The notes beneath the pieces were generated by a model. It did no database searches. It saw only the letters and a list, made by a program, of their open reading frames with translations, and was not told the DNA's origin. A stretch of DNA of 64,000 bases from Paraburkholderia sediminicola (GTDB taxonomy: Bacteria; Pseudomonadota; Gammaproteobacteria; Burkholderiales; Burkholderiaceae): positions 620,001 through 684,000 of the forward strand of contig NZ_CADIKC010000003.1 of the NCBI RefSeq assembly GCF_902859805.1. Direction: 5' to 3'. Within the stretch, counting starts at the first letter, position 1. Each line of letters starts with the position of its first letter. The position numbers and the translations under genes were made by a program. Of this stretch, positions 1 through 9,231 are shown piece by piece.

Positions 1-229
1 TGACCGAGCGCTTGTTGCGATTCGCGGCGAGGTAATAGGCGGCCTCGCGCGTGTCGGCGCCTTCGGGCGTTTTCAGGTAGGGGGGCCCCCAGTGGCGCGT
101 GTCGTCGCCGACTTCGGGGCGTTCGATCTTGATGACGTCGGCGCCGAAATCGGCGAGTGTCTGCGCGCACCAGGGTCCGGCGAGCACGCGAGTGAGGTCC
201 AGCACGCGGATATGACTGAGAGCGCCCAT
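1..229 (-). CDS. CaiB/BaiF family CoA-transferase (N-terminal part, cut by window edge)
   Basis: Only the first 76 codons lie in the window. The protein begins [20 protein letters not shown] and continues with [13 protein letters not shown] and an NRNKRS segment. This is the characteristic start of class III (CaiB/BaiF) CoA-transferases, which move CoA between organic acids, for example formyl-CoA or succinyl-CoA:acid transferases. The catalytic Asp lies beyond the window, so the substrate cannot be assigned. The gene is divergent from alaS. The duplicated palindromic repeat (251-342) sits just upstream of its start codon. Confidence 0.88.
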   Translation of the reverse strand, partial: MGALSHIRVLDLTRVLAGPWCAQTLADFGADVIKIERPEVGDDTRHWGPPYLKTPEGADTREAAYYLAANRNKRSV

Positions 230-250
230 ATTTTTCAATGTCTCCTGTGT

Positions 251-342
251 CGACCGGTGTTAGCGCTTTAGCGCTTACTCCGGTCCCATGCATCAGCGGT
301 CGACCGGTGTTAGCGCTTTGGCGCTTACTTCGGTCCCATGCA
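251..342. repeat. Two direct copies of a 42-bp palindromic repeat
   Basis: Units at 251-292 and 301-342 repeat at a 50-bp period and differ at only two positions. Each unit is itself a near-perfect inverted repeat: GACCGGTGTTAGCGCT pairs with AGCGCTTACTCCGGTC (14 of 16 positions) around a TT centre. Both end in CCCATGCA. The pair lies in the divergent region between the CoA-transferase gene and alaS, within the expected 5' leader of the former. It could be a REP-like element, a double operator or a transcript hairpin; the sequence alone does not decide. Confidence 0.85.
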
Positions 343-547
343 AGATTTGTGGATGTTGACGCGGCGCGCATGGCGCCGCGGATGGGGGCAATCTTAAGCG
401 ATTCCCGCGCGCCGGCGCAGTCGGCCGAACGTCATAGGACGCGCGGCGCGCCTTGCCATGTCACTTGCTACCCGGCCAAACCTGGCCGAATGGCTATCGG
501 GATCAAGGCGGAGACAGGGCCGCCGCCGCGCAGGGGCGCCGATCCCG

Positions 548-553
548 TATAAT
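548..553 (+). promoter_or_regulatory. Candidate -10 box for alaS
   Basis: A perfect TATAAT lies 87 bases before the alaS start codon, in a region otherwise very GC-rich. No good TTGACA-like -35 is visible 17 bases upstream, so this is a partial promoter match only. Confidence 0.45.
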
Positions 554-640
554 CAGTCGTTTAAGAAACAAACAGTTGGCGCATCTCCATGATGCCGCCG
601 GTAACAGCCAGGGAACTGGCAAACCCGTCCCCCGCACGCT

Positions 641-3265
641 ATGAAAGCCGCCGAAATCCGCGAGAAATTCCTCAAGTTCTTCGAATCGAAGGGCCATACG
701 ATCGTTCGCTCGTCGAGCCTTGTGCCCGGCAACGACCCGACACTGCTCTTCACCAATTCGGGAATGGTGCAGTTCAAAGATGTATTCCTCGGCGCGGAGT
801 CGCGTCAGTATGCGCGCGCCACGACCGCGCAGCGCAGCGTGCGCGCCGGCGGCAAGCACAACGATCTGGAAAACGTCGGCTACACCGCGCGTCACCACAC
901 GTTCTTCGAAATGCTGGGCAACTTCTCGTTCGGCGACTACTTCAAGCGCGACGCGATTCACTACGCGTGGGAATTGCTGACGGGCGTGTACCAGCTGCCG
1001 AAAGACAAGCTGTGGGTCACCGTCTATCACGAAGACGACGAAGCGCATGACATCTGGGCGAAGGAAGTCGGCGTGCCGGTCGAGCGGATCATTCGCATCG
1101 GCGACAACAAAGGCGCGCGCTACGCGTCGGACAACTTCTGGCAGATGGCCGACGTCGGGCCGTGCGGGCCGTGCTCGGAAATTTTCTACGACCACGGTCC
1201 GGAAATCTGGGGTGGCCCGCCGGGGTCTCCTGAGGAAGACGGCGACCGTTACATCGAGATCTGGAATCTCGTGTTCATGCAGTTCAGCCGCGACGCCCAA
1301 GGCAACATGACGCCGCTGCCCAAGCAATGCGTCGACACGGGCATGGGTCTCGAGCGTATTGCCGCGGTTCTGCAGCACGTGCACAGCAACTATGAGATCG
1401 ACCTGTTCCAGGCGCTCATCAAGGCTGCGGGCCGCGAAACCGGTGTGACCGATCTGACGAACAACTCGCTGAAGGTGATCGCCGATCACATCCGTGCCTG
1501 CTCGTTCCTGATCGTCGACGGTGTGATTCCGGGCAATGAAGGCCGCGGCTACGTGCTGCGCCGTATCGTGCGCCGCGCGATCCGCCACGGCTACAAGCTG
1601 GGCAAGAAGGGTTCGTTCTTCCACCGCATGGTGCCGGACCTCGTCGCGCAAATGGGCGGCGCCTATCCGGAACTGAAGGACGCGGAACAACGCGTGACCG
1701 ACGTGCTGCGTCAGGAAGAAGAGCGCTTCTTCGAGACCATTGAGCACGGCATGTCGATTCTTGAAAGCGCGCTGGCCGATCTGGAAGCGAAGGGCGGCAA
1801 GACGCTCGACGGCGAACTCGCGTTCAAGCTGCACGACACCTACGGCTTCCCGCTCGATCTGACGGCAGACGTCTGCCGCGAACGCGAAGTCACGGTCGAC
1901 GAAGCCGCCTTCGACGAAGCCATGGCGCGTCAGCGCGAACAGGCGCGCGCGGCGGGCAAGTTCAAGATGGCGCAGGGCCTCGAATACTCCGGCGCGAAGA
2001 CCACGTTCCACGGCTACGAAGAAATCATCTTCGACGACGCGAAAGTGATCGCGCTGTATGTCGACGGCGCGTCGGTGAAGGAAGTGAATCACGGCCAACA
2101 AGCGGTCGTCGTGCTCGACCACACGCCGTTCTACGCGGAGTCGGGCGGTCAGGTCGGCGACCAGGGCGTGCTGGCGAACGCGAGCGTGCGCTTCGCGGTA
2201 GCCGATACGCTGAAGGTACAGGCGGACGTGGTCGGCCATCACGGCATGCTCGAGCAGGGCACGCTGAAAGTCGGCGACGTCGTGAAGGCGGAAATCGATG
2301 CGGTGCGTCGCGCCCGCACCGAGCGCAATCACTCGGCCACTCACCTGATGCACAAGGCGCTGCGCGAAGTACTCGGTTCGCACGTGCAGCAGAAGGGTTC
2401 GCTGGTCGATGCAGACAAGACCCGTTTCGACTTCGCGCACAACGCGCCGATGAGCGACGAGCAGATCCGTCAGGTCGAGGCGATCGTGAACGCGGAAGTG
2501 CTGGCGAACGCGCCGGGCATCGTGCGCGTGATGCCGTTCGATGAAGCGGTGAAGGGCGGCGCGATGGCGCTGTTCGGCGAAAAGTACGGCGACGAAGTGC
2601 GCGTGCTCGACCTCGGTTTCTCGCGTGAATTGTGCGGCGGTACGCACGTGCATCGCACGGGCGACATCGGCCTCTTCAAGATCGTGATGGAAGGCGGCGT
2701 GGCTGCCGGTATTCGTCGCGTGGAAGCGATCACGGGCGACAACGCGGTGCGCTTCGTGCAGGACCTCGACGCGCGGATCAACGCGGCAGCGGCCGTGTTG
2801 AAGGCGCAGCCTTCGGAACTGACACAGCGGATCGTGCAGGTGCAGGATCAGGTCAAGTCGCTGGAGAAGGAACTGAGCGCGTTGAAGTCGAAGATGGCTT
2901 CGAGCCAGGGCGACGAGCTTGCTGGCCAGGCAATCGAAGTGGCCGGCGTGCATGTACTGGCTGCCACGCTCGAGGGCGCGGACGTAAAAACGCTGCGCGA
3001 AACGGTCGACAAGCTGAAGGACAAGCTGAAGAGCGCGGCGATCGTGCTGGCTTCGGTCGAGGGCGGCAAGGTGAGCCTGATCGCCGGTGTGACGGCGGAC
3101 GCCAGCAAGAAGGTCAAGGCTGGTGAACTGGTCAACTTCGTTGCACAGCAAGTCGGCGGCAAGGGCGGTGGGCGACCGGATATGGCGCAAGCGGGTGGCA
3201 CCGAACCGGCGAATCTGCCGGCGGCACTGGCAGGCGTGAAGGGTTGGGTCGAAGCCCAACTTTGA
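641..3265 (+). CDS. alaS: Alanyl-tRNA synthetase
   Basis: This 874-residue protein charges tRNA-Ala with alanine in the cytoplasm and edits mischarged Ser and Gly. It opens with [19 protein letters not shown] and [19 protein letters not shown], the class II catalytic start of AlaRS. The editing domain is intact: HSATH near residues 564-568 and [13 protein letters not shown] near 665-677 carry the zinc-binding residues. A coiled-coil stretch follows, and a DHHA1-type C-terminal domain ends with [12 protein letters not shown]. Full length is normal for the family. It is probably monocistronic, with a hairpin just after the stop. Confidence 0.98.
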   Translation: MKAAEIREKFLKFFESKGHTIVRSSSLVPGNDPTLLFTNSGMVQFKDVFLGAESRQYARATTAQRSVRAGGKHNDLENVGYTARHHTFFEMLGNFSFGDYFKRDAIHYAWELLTGVYQLPKDKLWVTVYHEDDEAHDIWAKEVGVPVERIIRIGDNKGARYASDNFWQMADVGPCGPCSEIFYDHGPEIWGGPPGSPEEDGDRYIEIWNLVFMQFSRDAQGNMTPLPKQCVDTGMGLERIAAVLQHVHSNYEIDLFQALIKAAGRETGVTDLTNNSLKVIADHIRACSFLIVDGVIPGNEGRGYVLRRIVRRAIRHGYKLGKKGSFFHRMVPDLVAQMGGAYPELKDAEQRVTDVLRQEEERFFETIEHGMSILESALADLEAKGGKTLDGELAFKLHDTYGFPLDLTADVCREREVTVDEAAFDEAMARQREQARAAGKFKMAQGLEYSGAKTTFHGYEEIIFDDAKVIALYVDGASVKEVNHGQQAVVVLDHTPFYAESGGQVGDQGVLANASVRFAVADTLKVQADVVGHHGMLEQGTLKVGDVVKAEIDAVRRARTERNHSATHLMHKALREVLGSHVQQKGSLVDADKTRFDFAHNAPMSDEQIRQVEAIVNAEVLANAPGIVRVMPFDEAVKGGAMALFGEKYGDEVRVLDLGFSRELCGGTHVHRTGDIGLFKIVMEGGVAAGIRRVEAITGDNAVRFVQDLDARINAAAAVLKAQPSELTQRIVQVQDQVKSLEKELSALKSKMASSQGDELAGQAIEVAGVHVLAATLEGADVKTLRETVDKLKDKLKSAAIVLASVEGGKVSLIAGVTADASKKVKAGELVNFVAQQVGGKGGGRPDMAQAGGTEPANLPAALAGVKGWVEAQL

Positions 3266-3276
3266 TTCGGGTTTGA

Positions 3277-3323
3277 TTGGGCCATGCGGGGCGCTGGTGG
3301 TTTTGGCGTCCCATATGGCCCAA
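3277..3323 (+). terminator. Probable alaS terminator hairpin
   Basis: TTGGGCCAT (3277-3285) pairs with ATGGCCCAA (3315-3323). An inner GGGGCGC/GCGTCCC stem pairs with one G-U wobble. The hairpin begins 12 bases after the alaS stop codon and is followed by GTTGTTT rather than a clean T-run, so it is a weak intrinsic terminator. Confidence 0.5.
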
Positions 3324-3496
3324 GTTGTTTCTGGCCGTTTCGTGTAGGCGGCTGTGCGTTAACCCGGCCGGGCGCCGGTGCAAGTAACCGCTCTTCGCGA
3401 TGCCTCCCTCTGCAGCAGGAGTAGGTGACTATCGCAGGGTTCGCGGTGAACAGGCCGGGTGCGGTGACGGCTAGCGTTCTCCAGCACGCAGGCAAA

Positions 3497-3552
3497 GCCC
3501 AGAGCCCAGAGCCCAGAGCCTCAAGCCTCAAGCCTCAAGCCTCAAGCCTCAA
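3497..3552. repeat. 7-bp tandem repeat array (GCCCAGA x3, GCCTCAA x5)
   Basis: Eight consecutive 7-bp units occur: three GCCCAGA then five GCCTCAA. The two unit types differ in the middle bases, suggesting divergence and re-expansion of one ancestral unit. The right-hand unit overlaps the stop codon of the leftward LysR gene, so the repeat sits exactly at that gene's 3' end. Confidence 0.9.
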
Positions 3553-4460
3553 GCAGCGCCTACCGCCACAGCGGCATGTAGCTCCGCCGCATCCTCTCCC
3601 GACACCAGCGTCTGCCGCAGCGCATTGAGCGCCGACGAAAAATGCCCGCGTCGCCAGACGAGAAGCGTCTCGATCACACCAATATCGGGAAGCTCATGAA
3701 CCGCGATATTGCTCGCATCCGTTTGCAGATTGAGCACGGATCGCGGCGCCACGGCCACCCCCGCGCCGGCGGCGACACAAGCCACGATCGCATGATACGA
3801 ACCGAGCTCCAGAACGCGAGCCGGCCTCACGCCATGCTCCAGATACCACTTCTCGATATACGCGCGGTAAGCGCAGCCGCGCTCGAACGCAATCAGCGTC
3901 GATAAAGCAATATCTCTTACTTCGCGAATCGGCCGATGGCCTCGCGGCGACAGCATCACCAGCTCTTCACGAAAAACCGGCACCGTCTCGAACAATTCGC
4001 CGAGCGCGGCAGGATCTTGCGGCGTCGCCACTAGCGCTGCATCGACTTCGAATTCGCGGACCCGCTCGATCAGCTTGCCGGTCGTGCCGGTTTCGAGTTC
4101 CAGCGCGACATCGGGCCACCGCTGGTGATAACTCGCGAGCAATCCGGGCAGACGCGTCGCCGCGACGCTTTCCATCGTGCCCAAACGCAGGCGTCCACTC
4201 GGACGATCCTCGCGTACGGCATGACGCGCCTCGTCGGCGAGCGCGAGCAAACGCTCCGCGTAGGGCAGCAGTGTCTCGCCGGCCGGGGTCAAAACAAGGC
4301 GCCGGCCGTCACGGATGAACAGGTCGGTGCCCAGCTGCTCCTCAAGTTGCTTGATGCGCGTCGTGACGTTCGATTGCACGCGATTAAGCTTGGCAGCGGC
4401 GCGCGTCACGCCGTTTTCCCGCACGACAGCACGAAAAATAGTCAAAGCGGCCAGATCCAC
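3549..4460 (-). CDS. LysR-family transcriptional regulator
   Basis: The 303-residue protein has the LysR layout. A winged helix-turn-helix occupies about residues 1-60 (LTIFRAVVRENGVTRAAAKL, VQSNVTTRIKQLEEQLGTDLF, LTPAGE), followed by a periplasmic-binding-protein-like effector domain. It is divergent from the MFS transporter starting at 4571, with 110 bases between them, the usual arrangement for a LysR protein controlling its neighbour. The effector is unknown. The TGA stop lies within the first copy of a 7-bp tandem repeat. Confidence 0.92.
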   Translation of the reverse strand: MDLAALTIFRAVVRENGVTRAAAKLNRVQSNVTTRIKQLEEQLGTDLFIRDGRRLVLTPAGETLLPYAERLLALADEARHAVREDRPSGRLRLGTMESVAATRLPGLLASYHQRWPDVALELETGTTGKLIERVREFEVDAALVATPQDPAALGELFETVPVFREELVMLSPRGHRPIREVRDIALSTLIAFERGCAYRAYIEKWYLEHGVRPARVLELGSYHAIVACVAAGAGVAVAPRSVLNLQTDASNIAVHELPDIGVIETLLVWRRGHFSSALNALRQTLVSGEDAAELHAAVAVGAA

Positions 4461-4570
4461 GATTCTCTCCTGGCGATGGTTGATATCCTAATTATTCATT
4501 TTTCGTGATTGAAAGGTCAAGCTAATATGGATTAAACAGGCTGGCAATTGCCGGCCCGCTTCCACTATCG

Positions 4571-5857
4571 GTGATGCTCATGATTGATCTCGCTTCCGGC
4601 GCGCAAGACACCGTTGCTGAACGTCACGCCGCCCGCCGCGCGGCGCTTGCCTGCATGATCACGTTGGCCGTGGTGCTCGGCATCGGCCGTTTTGCGTTCA
4701 CGCCGCTCCTGCCGCTGATGCTTCACGGCAGCGCGCCCGGTCAGCCGCAGATCGATATCCAGCACGGCGGCTGGCTCGCATCGGCCAACTATGCGGGCTA
4801 TTTCGTCGGCGCGATCACTTGCGCAGCGCTGTGGGTCGAGCCGGCGCGCATGGTGCGCGCGGGGCTTGTCGCAACGGTCCTGCTGACGCTTGCGATGGGC
4901 GTAACAAGCCAATTCTGGGTGTGGGCCGTCGTGCGGTTCATCGCTGGCGCGGTCAGCGCCTGGACCTTTGTGTTCGCCTCGCAGTGGGGCTTGCGGCGGC
5001 TCGCCGAACTCGGCGCGCACGGGTGGGGCGGGGTGATCTATACGGGCCCGGGCATGGGTATTGTCGGAACGGGTCTGCTGGTCAGCGCTGCGGGCGGCTA
5101 TGGCGCGACGGTCGGTTGGATCGGCTTCGGACTCATCGGGGCGGTGCTTTCGATCGTGGTTTGGCCCGTGTTCCGGACCGACTCAGCAGGCGCGACACGC
5201 ACCGCAGGCCGCGCAACCACCGCCGCTCGCCAATCCGCGCCCGCAGGTCACCGCGCCTCGACAAACCACGCCTGGCACCGCGCCGACGCCTTCTGGCTGA
5301 TCCTGCTCTACGGCGTGCCCGGCTTCGGCTACATCATCACCGCGACGTTCCTGCCGGTGATCGCCCGCCACGCGCTGCCGGGTTCGTCCTGGCCCGATCT
5401 GTTCTGGCCGATGTTCGGCGCGGCCCTGATTGTCGGCGCGTTGCTCGCGGCACGCCTGCCGGTGGATTGGGACAATCGCACTCTGCTCGCCGGTTGCTAC
5501 GTGCTGCAAGCCGCCGGTATTGCGCTCGGCATCGTCTGGCCCACGGCGGGCGGGTTTTCGCTCGGCAGCATCCTGATCGGCCTGCCATTTACGGCCATCA
5601 CCCTGTTCGCGATGCGTGAGGCGCGGCGTCTGCTTGGCGACGAAGCGGCCGGCCTGATGGGCTATGCGACGGCGGCGTACGGCGTCGGCCAGATCGTCGG
5701 CCCGCTGGTGGCCGCGCCGATCGCCGAGCACACGGGGTCGTTTTCGCCGGCTTTGTGGCTGGCGGCGGGGACGCTACTGTTGGGCGCGGCTGGCCTGATC
5801 ATCGTGGCGCACATGCCGCGAGGCCGTGGGCGCATGCCCGATTGCGGCTGCAACTGA
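4571..5857 (+). CDS. YbfB/YjiJ-family MFS transporter
   Basis: A 428-residue inner-membrane protein with about twelve hydrophobic segments. The N-terminal ITLAVVLGIGRFAFTPLLPLM matches the YbfB/YjiJ branch of the major facilitator superfamily. A charged, Ala/Thr-rich cytoplasmic loop near residues 205-235 separates the two six-helix halves. Three start codons are close together (GTG 4571, ATG 4574, ATG 4580); the longest is given but the true start is uncertain. The substrate is unknown. The divergent LysR gene is the likely regulator. Confidence 0.88.
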   Translation: MMLMIDLASGAQDTVAERHAARRAALACMITLAVVLGIGRFAFTPLLPLMLHGSAPGQPQIDIQHGGWLASANYAGYFVGAITCAALWVEPARMVRAGLVATVLLTLAMGVTSQFWVWAVVRFIAGAVSAWTFVFASQWGLRRLAELGAHGWGGVIYTGPGMGIVGTGLLVSAAGGYGATVGWIGFGLIGAVLSIVVWPVFRTDSAGATRTAGRATTAARQSAPAGHRASTNHAWHRADAFWLILLYGVPGFGYIITATFLPVIARHALPGSSWPDLFWPMFGAALIVGALLAARLPVDWDNRTLLAGCYVLQAAGIALGIVWPTAGGFSLGSILIGLPFTAITLFAMREARRLLGDEAAGLMGYATAAYGVGQIVGPLVAAPIAEHTGSFSPALWLAAGTLLLGAAGLIIVAHMPRGRGRMPDCGCN

Positions 5858-5904
5858 CGGTAGTTCCGGGTAGCGCATTCCTCGGCGTCAACAGATCCCG
5901 CGGG

Positions 5905-5949
5905 TGCAAGCGCGAGCGCAAGCGCAAGCGCAAGGCAAGGCAAGGCAAG
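5905..5949. repeat. Short tandem repeat tract in the gap before ltaE
   Basis: A run of GCAAGC/GCGCAA hexamers changes into four GGCAA pentamers. CGCAAGGC (5929-5936) can pair with GCCTTGCG (5960-5967) to form a hairpin without a T-run. It lies in the 240-base gap between the MFS gene and ltaE; nothing else was recognised in that gap. Confidence 0.6.
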
Positions 5950-6097
5950 TTCGTCCCCCGCCTTGCGAAGAACGCATGGGCCCGTTGAACCGCCCACGAG
6001 GCAAATTCCGGACCAAAAAACAAATAACTCCCCGGCGCACTAAAATGACGGCTTTCCCGTCATCTCAGCGCACCCGTCGCCGGGCGCGTCGCCAGCC

Positions 6098-7129
6098 ATG
6101 CAACATTTCGCGTCCGACAACTACGCCGGCATCTGTCCCGAAGCGCTCAACGCGCTGATCGCCGCCAACAATAGCGGGCACGAACCCGCTTACGGCGACG
6201 ACTCCTGGACCAATCAGGTTTGTGACCGCCTGCGGGATCTTTTCCAGACCGACTGCGAAGTGTTTTTCGTGTTCAACGGCACGGCCGCCAATTCGTTGGC
6301 GCTGGCGTCGCTGTGCCAGTCGTATCACTCGGTGATCTGCCATGAACTCGCGCACATCGAAACCGATGAATGCGGCGGCCCGGAATTCTTCTCCGGCGGC
6401 TCGAAGCTGCTGACCGCCCCGGGCGTCGGCGGCAAGCTCACGCCGGATGCGATCGAAGCGGTTGTCACGCGCCGCGCCGATATTCATTACCCGAAGCCGA
6501 AGGTCGTCACGCTGACCCAATCGACGGAAGTGGGCACCGTCTACACCGTCGAGGAAGTGCGCGCGATCGCGGCGATCGCCAAGCGGCGTCATCTGAAAGT
6601 GCACATGGACGGCGCACGCTTTGCGAATGCGGTCGCGGCGCTCGACGTGCATCCGTCCGAGATCACGTGGCGCGCGGGCGTCGACGTGCTGTGCTTCGGC
6701 GGCACCAAGAACGGTTTGCCGGTCGGTGAGGCGGTGGTGTTCTTCGACCGCTCGCTCGCCGACGATTTCGCCTACCGTCTGAAGCAAGCCGGCCAACTCG
6801 CCTCGAAAATGCGCTTCATCTCCGCGCCGTGGCTCGGACTGCTCGATAACGACGTCTGGCTGCGCAACGGGCGTCATGCGAACGCGATGGCGGCCTTGCT
6901 GGAATCGCGCTTGCAGGAAATTCCCGGCGTGAGCATCATGTTTCCGCGAGAATCGAACGCGGTCTTTGCGCAATTGCCGGCGCCGGCCGCCAAGGCAATG
7001 CGCGCGCGCGGCTGGAAGTTCTACGAATTCATCGGCGCGGGCGGTTGCCGGCTGATGTGCGCCTGGGACACACAGCCTGAAACTGTCGAGCGTTTCGCCG
7101 CCGAAGTGCGCGATTTGTGCCTGGCCTGA
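6098..7129 (+). CDS. ltaE: Low-specificity L-threonine aldolase
   Basis: A 343-residue PLP enzyme of fold type I that cleaves L-threonine/allo-threonine to glycine and acetaldehyde in the cytoplasm. Family signatures are visible: FASDNYAGICPEAL at the start, AYGDDSWT, FNGTAANSLAL, the HMDGARFANA segment that binds the cofactor nitrogen, and the Schiff-base lysine in FGGTKNG (K204). Length is normal. It precedes the Nudix-thioesterase-liv operon by 175 bases, so co-transcription is possible but not implied. Confidence 0.93.
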   Translation: MQHFASDNYAGICPEALNALIAANNSGHEPAYGDDSWTNQVCDRLRDLFQTDCEVFFVFNGTAANSLALASLCQSYHSVICHELAHIETDECGGPEFFSGGSKLLTAPGVGGKLTPDAIEAVVTRRADIHYPKPKVVTLTQSTEVGTVYTVEEVRAIAAIAKRRHLKVHMDGARFANAVAALDVHPSEITWRAGVDVLCFGGTKNGLPVGEAVVFFDRSLADDFAYRLKQAGQLASKMRFISAPWLGLLDNDVWLRNGRHANAMAALLESRLQEIPGVSIMFPRESNAVFAQLPAPAAKAMRARGWKFYEFIGAGGCRLMCAWDTQPETVERFAAEVRDLCLA

Positions 7130-7304
7130 AACGGCGTCGGCTGCGTGCGTGCGACCAGGCTGGCTCCGTGAGCTTGAACCGGAAGCTGGAACCATGAGCC
7201 GGGCGTACAAACAGCACCGCAGCACGACTTGCTGAACCAGCCGCGGCACGACATTCAACACTGAACAACGCTGCACACAAACCATAAGAGACGACCCACT
7301 CGCC

Positions 7305-7835
7305 ATGACCGAACACCGATTTTGTCCGCGCTGCGCTACGCCTTTGATCGAGCGCGCCGATGCCGAACATGAAGGCGGCCGGATCCGCCAGATCTGCCCC
7401 GATACGGAATGCGGCTACGTTCACTGGAACAATCCGCTGCCGGTGGTGGCCGCGATCGTCGAGTACGAGGGCAAGATTCTGCTCGCGCGCAACGCCGCAT
7501 GGCCGGAAGGCATGTTCGCGCTGATCACCGGTTTTCTGGAAAACGGCGAGACCCCGGAAGAGGGCATTGCCCGCGAAGTGCTGGAAGAAACGTCGCTGCG
7601 CGCGGAGACGGTCGAATTGATCGGCGTGTACGAATTCATCCGCAAAAACGAATTGATCATCGCGTATCACGTGAAGGCGTATGGCACCGTCGCGCTGTCG
7701 CCGGAACTGCTCGAATACCGGCTGGTCGAGCCGGCCAAATTGCGTCCGTGGCGCGCGGGCACCGGTCAGGCGCTCGGCGAATGGATGCGGCGGCGCGGCT
7801 TGCCGTTCGAGTTTGTCGAAAAACCGGGGCAGTGA
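7305..7835 (+). CDS. Zinc-ribbon Nudix hydrolase
   Basis: A 176-residue protein. An N-terminal zinc ribbon (CPRC at residues 7-10, CPDTEC about 24 residues later) precedes a Nudix domain. The Nudix box reads GFLENGETPEEGIAREVLEE and then TSL, keeping the metal-binding REVLEE glutamates but replacing the usual box glycine. The domain order resembles NADH-pyrophosphatase-like and ADP-ribose-type Nudix enzymes; the substrate cannot be fixed. It is the first gene of a compact series: the thioesterase starts 3 bases after its stop. Confidence 0.9.
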   Translation: MTEHRFCPRCATPLIERADAEHEGGRIRQICPDTECGYVHWNNPLPVVAAIVEYEGKILLARNAAWPEGMFALITGFLENGETPEEGIAREVLEETSLRAETVELIGVYEFIRKNELIIAYHVKAYGTVALSPELLEYRLVEPAKLRPWRAGTGQALGEWMRRRGLPFEFVEKPGQ

Positions 7836-7838
7836 GCG

Positions 7839-8288
7839 ATGAACAAACCCGCACCGGCCACGCGCAACGCCTACCCGCATTTTCTGCCGATCACCACGCG
7901 CTGGATGGATAACGACGTCTATGGCCACGTCAACAATGTCGTCTATTACAGCTACTTCGACACGGTGGTGAACGAGTATCTGATCCGCGCCGGCGTGCTC
8001 GATTTCGAGCATGGCGCGACGATCGGCCTTGTGGTCGAGACGCATTGCAATTACTTTGCGCCGCTGGTGTTTCCCGAGCGCGTCGAAGCGGGCTTGCGGG
8101 TTGTGTGGCTCGGCACCTCAAGCGTGCGCTACGAAGTGGGCCTCTTCAAGGCGGGGGAAGATCAACCCGCCGCTCAAGGGCATTTCGTGCACGTCTATGT
8201 GGATCGCGTCACGCGGCGGCCGGTGACCTTGCCCGCCGATCTGCGCGCGGTGCTCGAACCGCTGACCGTCGCTGTGCAGGCGGAATAG
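7839..8288 (+). CDS. Hotdog-fold acyl-CoA thioesterase (4HBT/YbgC-like)
   Basis: A 149-residue protein with [24 protein letters not shown] near residues 20-43. This contains the conserved Asp and the GHVNN core of the 4-hydroxybenzoyl-CoA thioesterase family, which hydrolyses acyl-CoA thioesters. Length is typical. It lies 3 bases after the Nudix gene and 4 bases before livH, so it is almost certainly translated from the same mRNA. Whether it serves catabolism of the imported branched-chain substrate is speculative. Confidence 0.9.
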   Translation: MNKPAPATRNAYPHFLPITTRWMDNDVYGHVNNVVYYSYFDTVVNEYLIRAGVLDFEHGATIGLVVETHCNYFAPLVFPERVEAGLRVVWLGTSSVRYEVGLFKAGEDQPAAQGHFVHVYVDRVTRRPVTLPADLRAVLEPLTVAVQAE

Positions 8289-8292
8289 GCGC

Positions 8293-9231
8293 GTGCAGTC
8301 GTTCGTCATCAATCTGCTCAACGGTATCAGTTACGGCCTGCTGCTGTTCATGCTGTCGGCGGGTTTGACGCTGATTTTCAGCATGCTCGGCGTGCTGAAT
8401 TTCGCGCACGCGAGCTTCTACATGCTCGGCGCGTACGTCGGTTTTTCGGTGGCGGCACATGCGGGTTTCTGGAGTGCGCTCGTGATCGCGCCGCTGATCG
8501 TCGGCTTGATCGGCGCGGCGTTGGAGCGCTGGCTGTTGCGGCGCGTGCGTGTGCATGGCCATCTCCCCGAGTTGCTGCTGACTTTCGGCGCCGCGTATCT
8601 GCTCGGTGAACTGGTCAAGCTCGGCTGGGGCTTGAGTCCGCTTGGCGCGACCGTTCCGGCCGTGCTCGAGGGGCCGTTGTTCACCCTCTACGGCGCGGCC
8701 TTTGCACGCTATCGGGCCTTCATGATGGCAGTGTCGCTGGCGATGCTGGCGGTGCTTTACTTGGTGCTGCGCGTATCGAAGGCGGGGCTGATCGTTCGCG
8801 CTGCGCTCACGCATGCGAGCGCTGTCGAGGCGCTCGGCCATAACGTGCCGCGCGTGTTCACCGGCGTGTTCGCGGCGGGCACGGCGCTGGCCGCGTTGGC
8901 TGGCGTGATCGGTGCGCCGCTCTTCGTGATCGAGCCGTCGATGGCGGAATCGCTCGGCTCGATCGTCTTCGTGGTGGTCGTGATCGGCGGACTCGGTTCG
9001 TTGAGCGGGGCGCTGGCGGCGTCGCTGATTGTCGGTTGCGTGCAGACCTTCGCGGTGGCGAGCGACGTTTCGCTGGGCGATCTCACAGCCGTATTCGGCG
9101 GCATGCTGCCTGACGCGTGGGACACGCTGACGCTCGCGCAACTCGCCCCGTTGATTCCCTATCTGCTGCTTGTCGCGATGCTGGCGCTGCGCCCGCGCGG
9201 ACTGTTCGGACGGCGCGACGATCATGCGTGA
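8293..9231 (+). CDS. livH: Branched-chain amino acid-type ABC transporter permease (LivH family)
   Basis: A 312-residue, highly hydrophobic permease starting at GTG (MQSFVINLLNGISYGLLLFM). ISYGLLLFMLSAGLTLIFSMLGVLNFAHASFYMLGAY is the LivH N-terminus, and an SLGSIVFVVVVIGGLGSLSGA block near the end is the cytoplasmic loop that contacts the ATPase. It pairs with LivM to form the translocation pore. Its stop overlaps the livM start by 8 bases. No substrate-binding protein gene accompanies the set. Confidence 0.92.
   Translation: MQSFVINLLNGISYGLLLFMLSAGLTLIFSMLGVLNFAHASFYMLGAYVGFSVAAHAGFWSALVIAPLIVGLIGAALERWLLRRVRVHGHLPELLLTFGAAYLLGELVKLGWGLSPLGATVPAVLEGPLFTLYGAAFARYRAFMMAVSLAMLAVLYLVLRVSKAGLIVRAALTHASAVEALGHNVPRVFTGVFAAGTALAALAGVIGAPLFVIEPSMAESLGSIVFVVVVIGGLGSLSGALAASLIVGCVQTFAVASDVSLGDLTAVFGGMLPDAWDTLTLAQLAPLIPYLLLVAMLALRPRGLFGRRDDHA

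Noticed and set aside
251..342. CRISPR-like direct repeats near the left edge
   Set aside because: Only two units, an 8-base spacer between them, and no cas genes nearby.
503..3259. A 918-codon open frame on the minus strand across alaS
   Set aside because: It is antisense to an unmistakable alanyl-tRNA synthetase gene. Long opposite-strand frames are expected in GC-rich genes, and its translation is Arg/His/Ala-rich with no recognisable motif.
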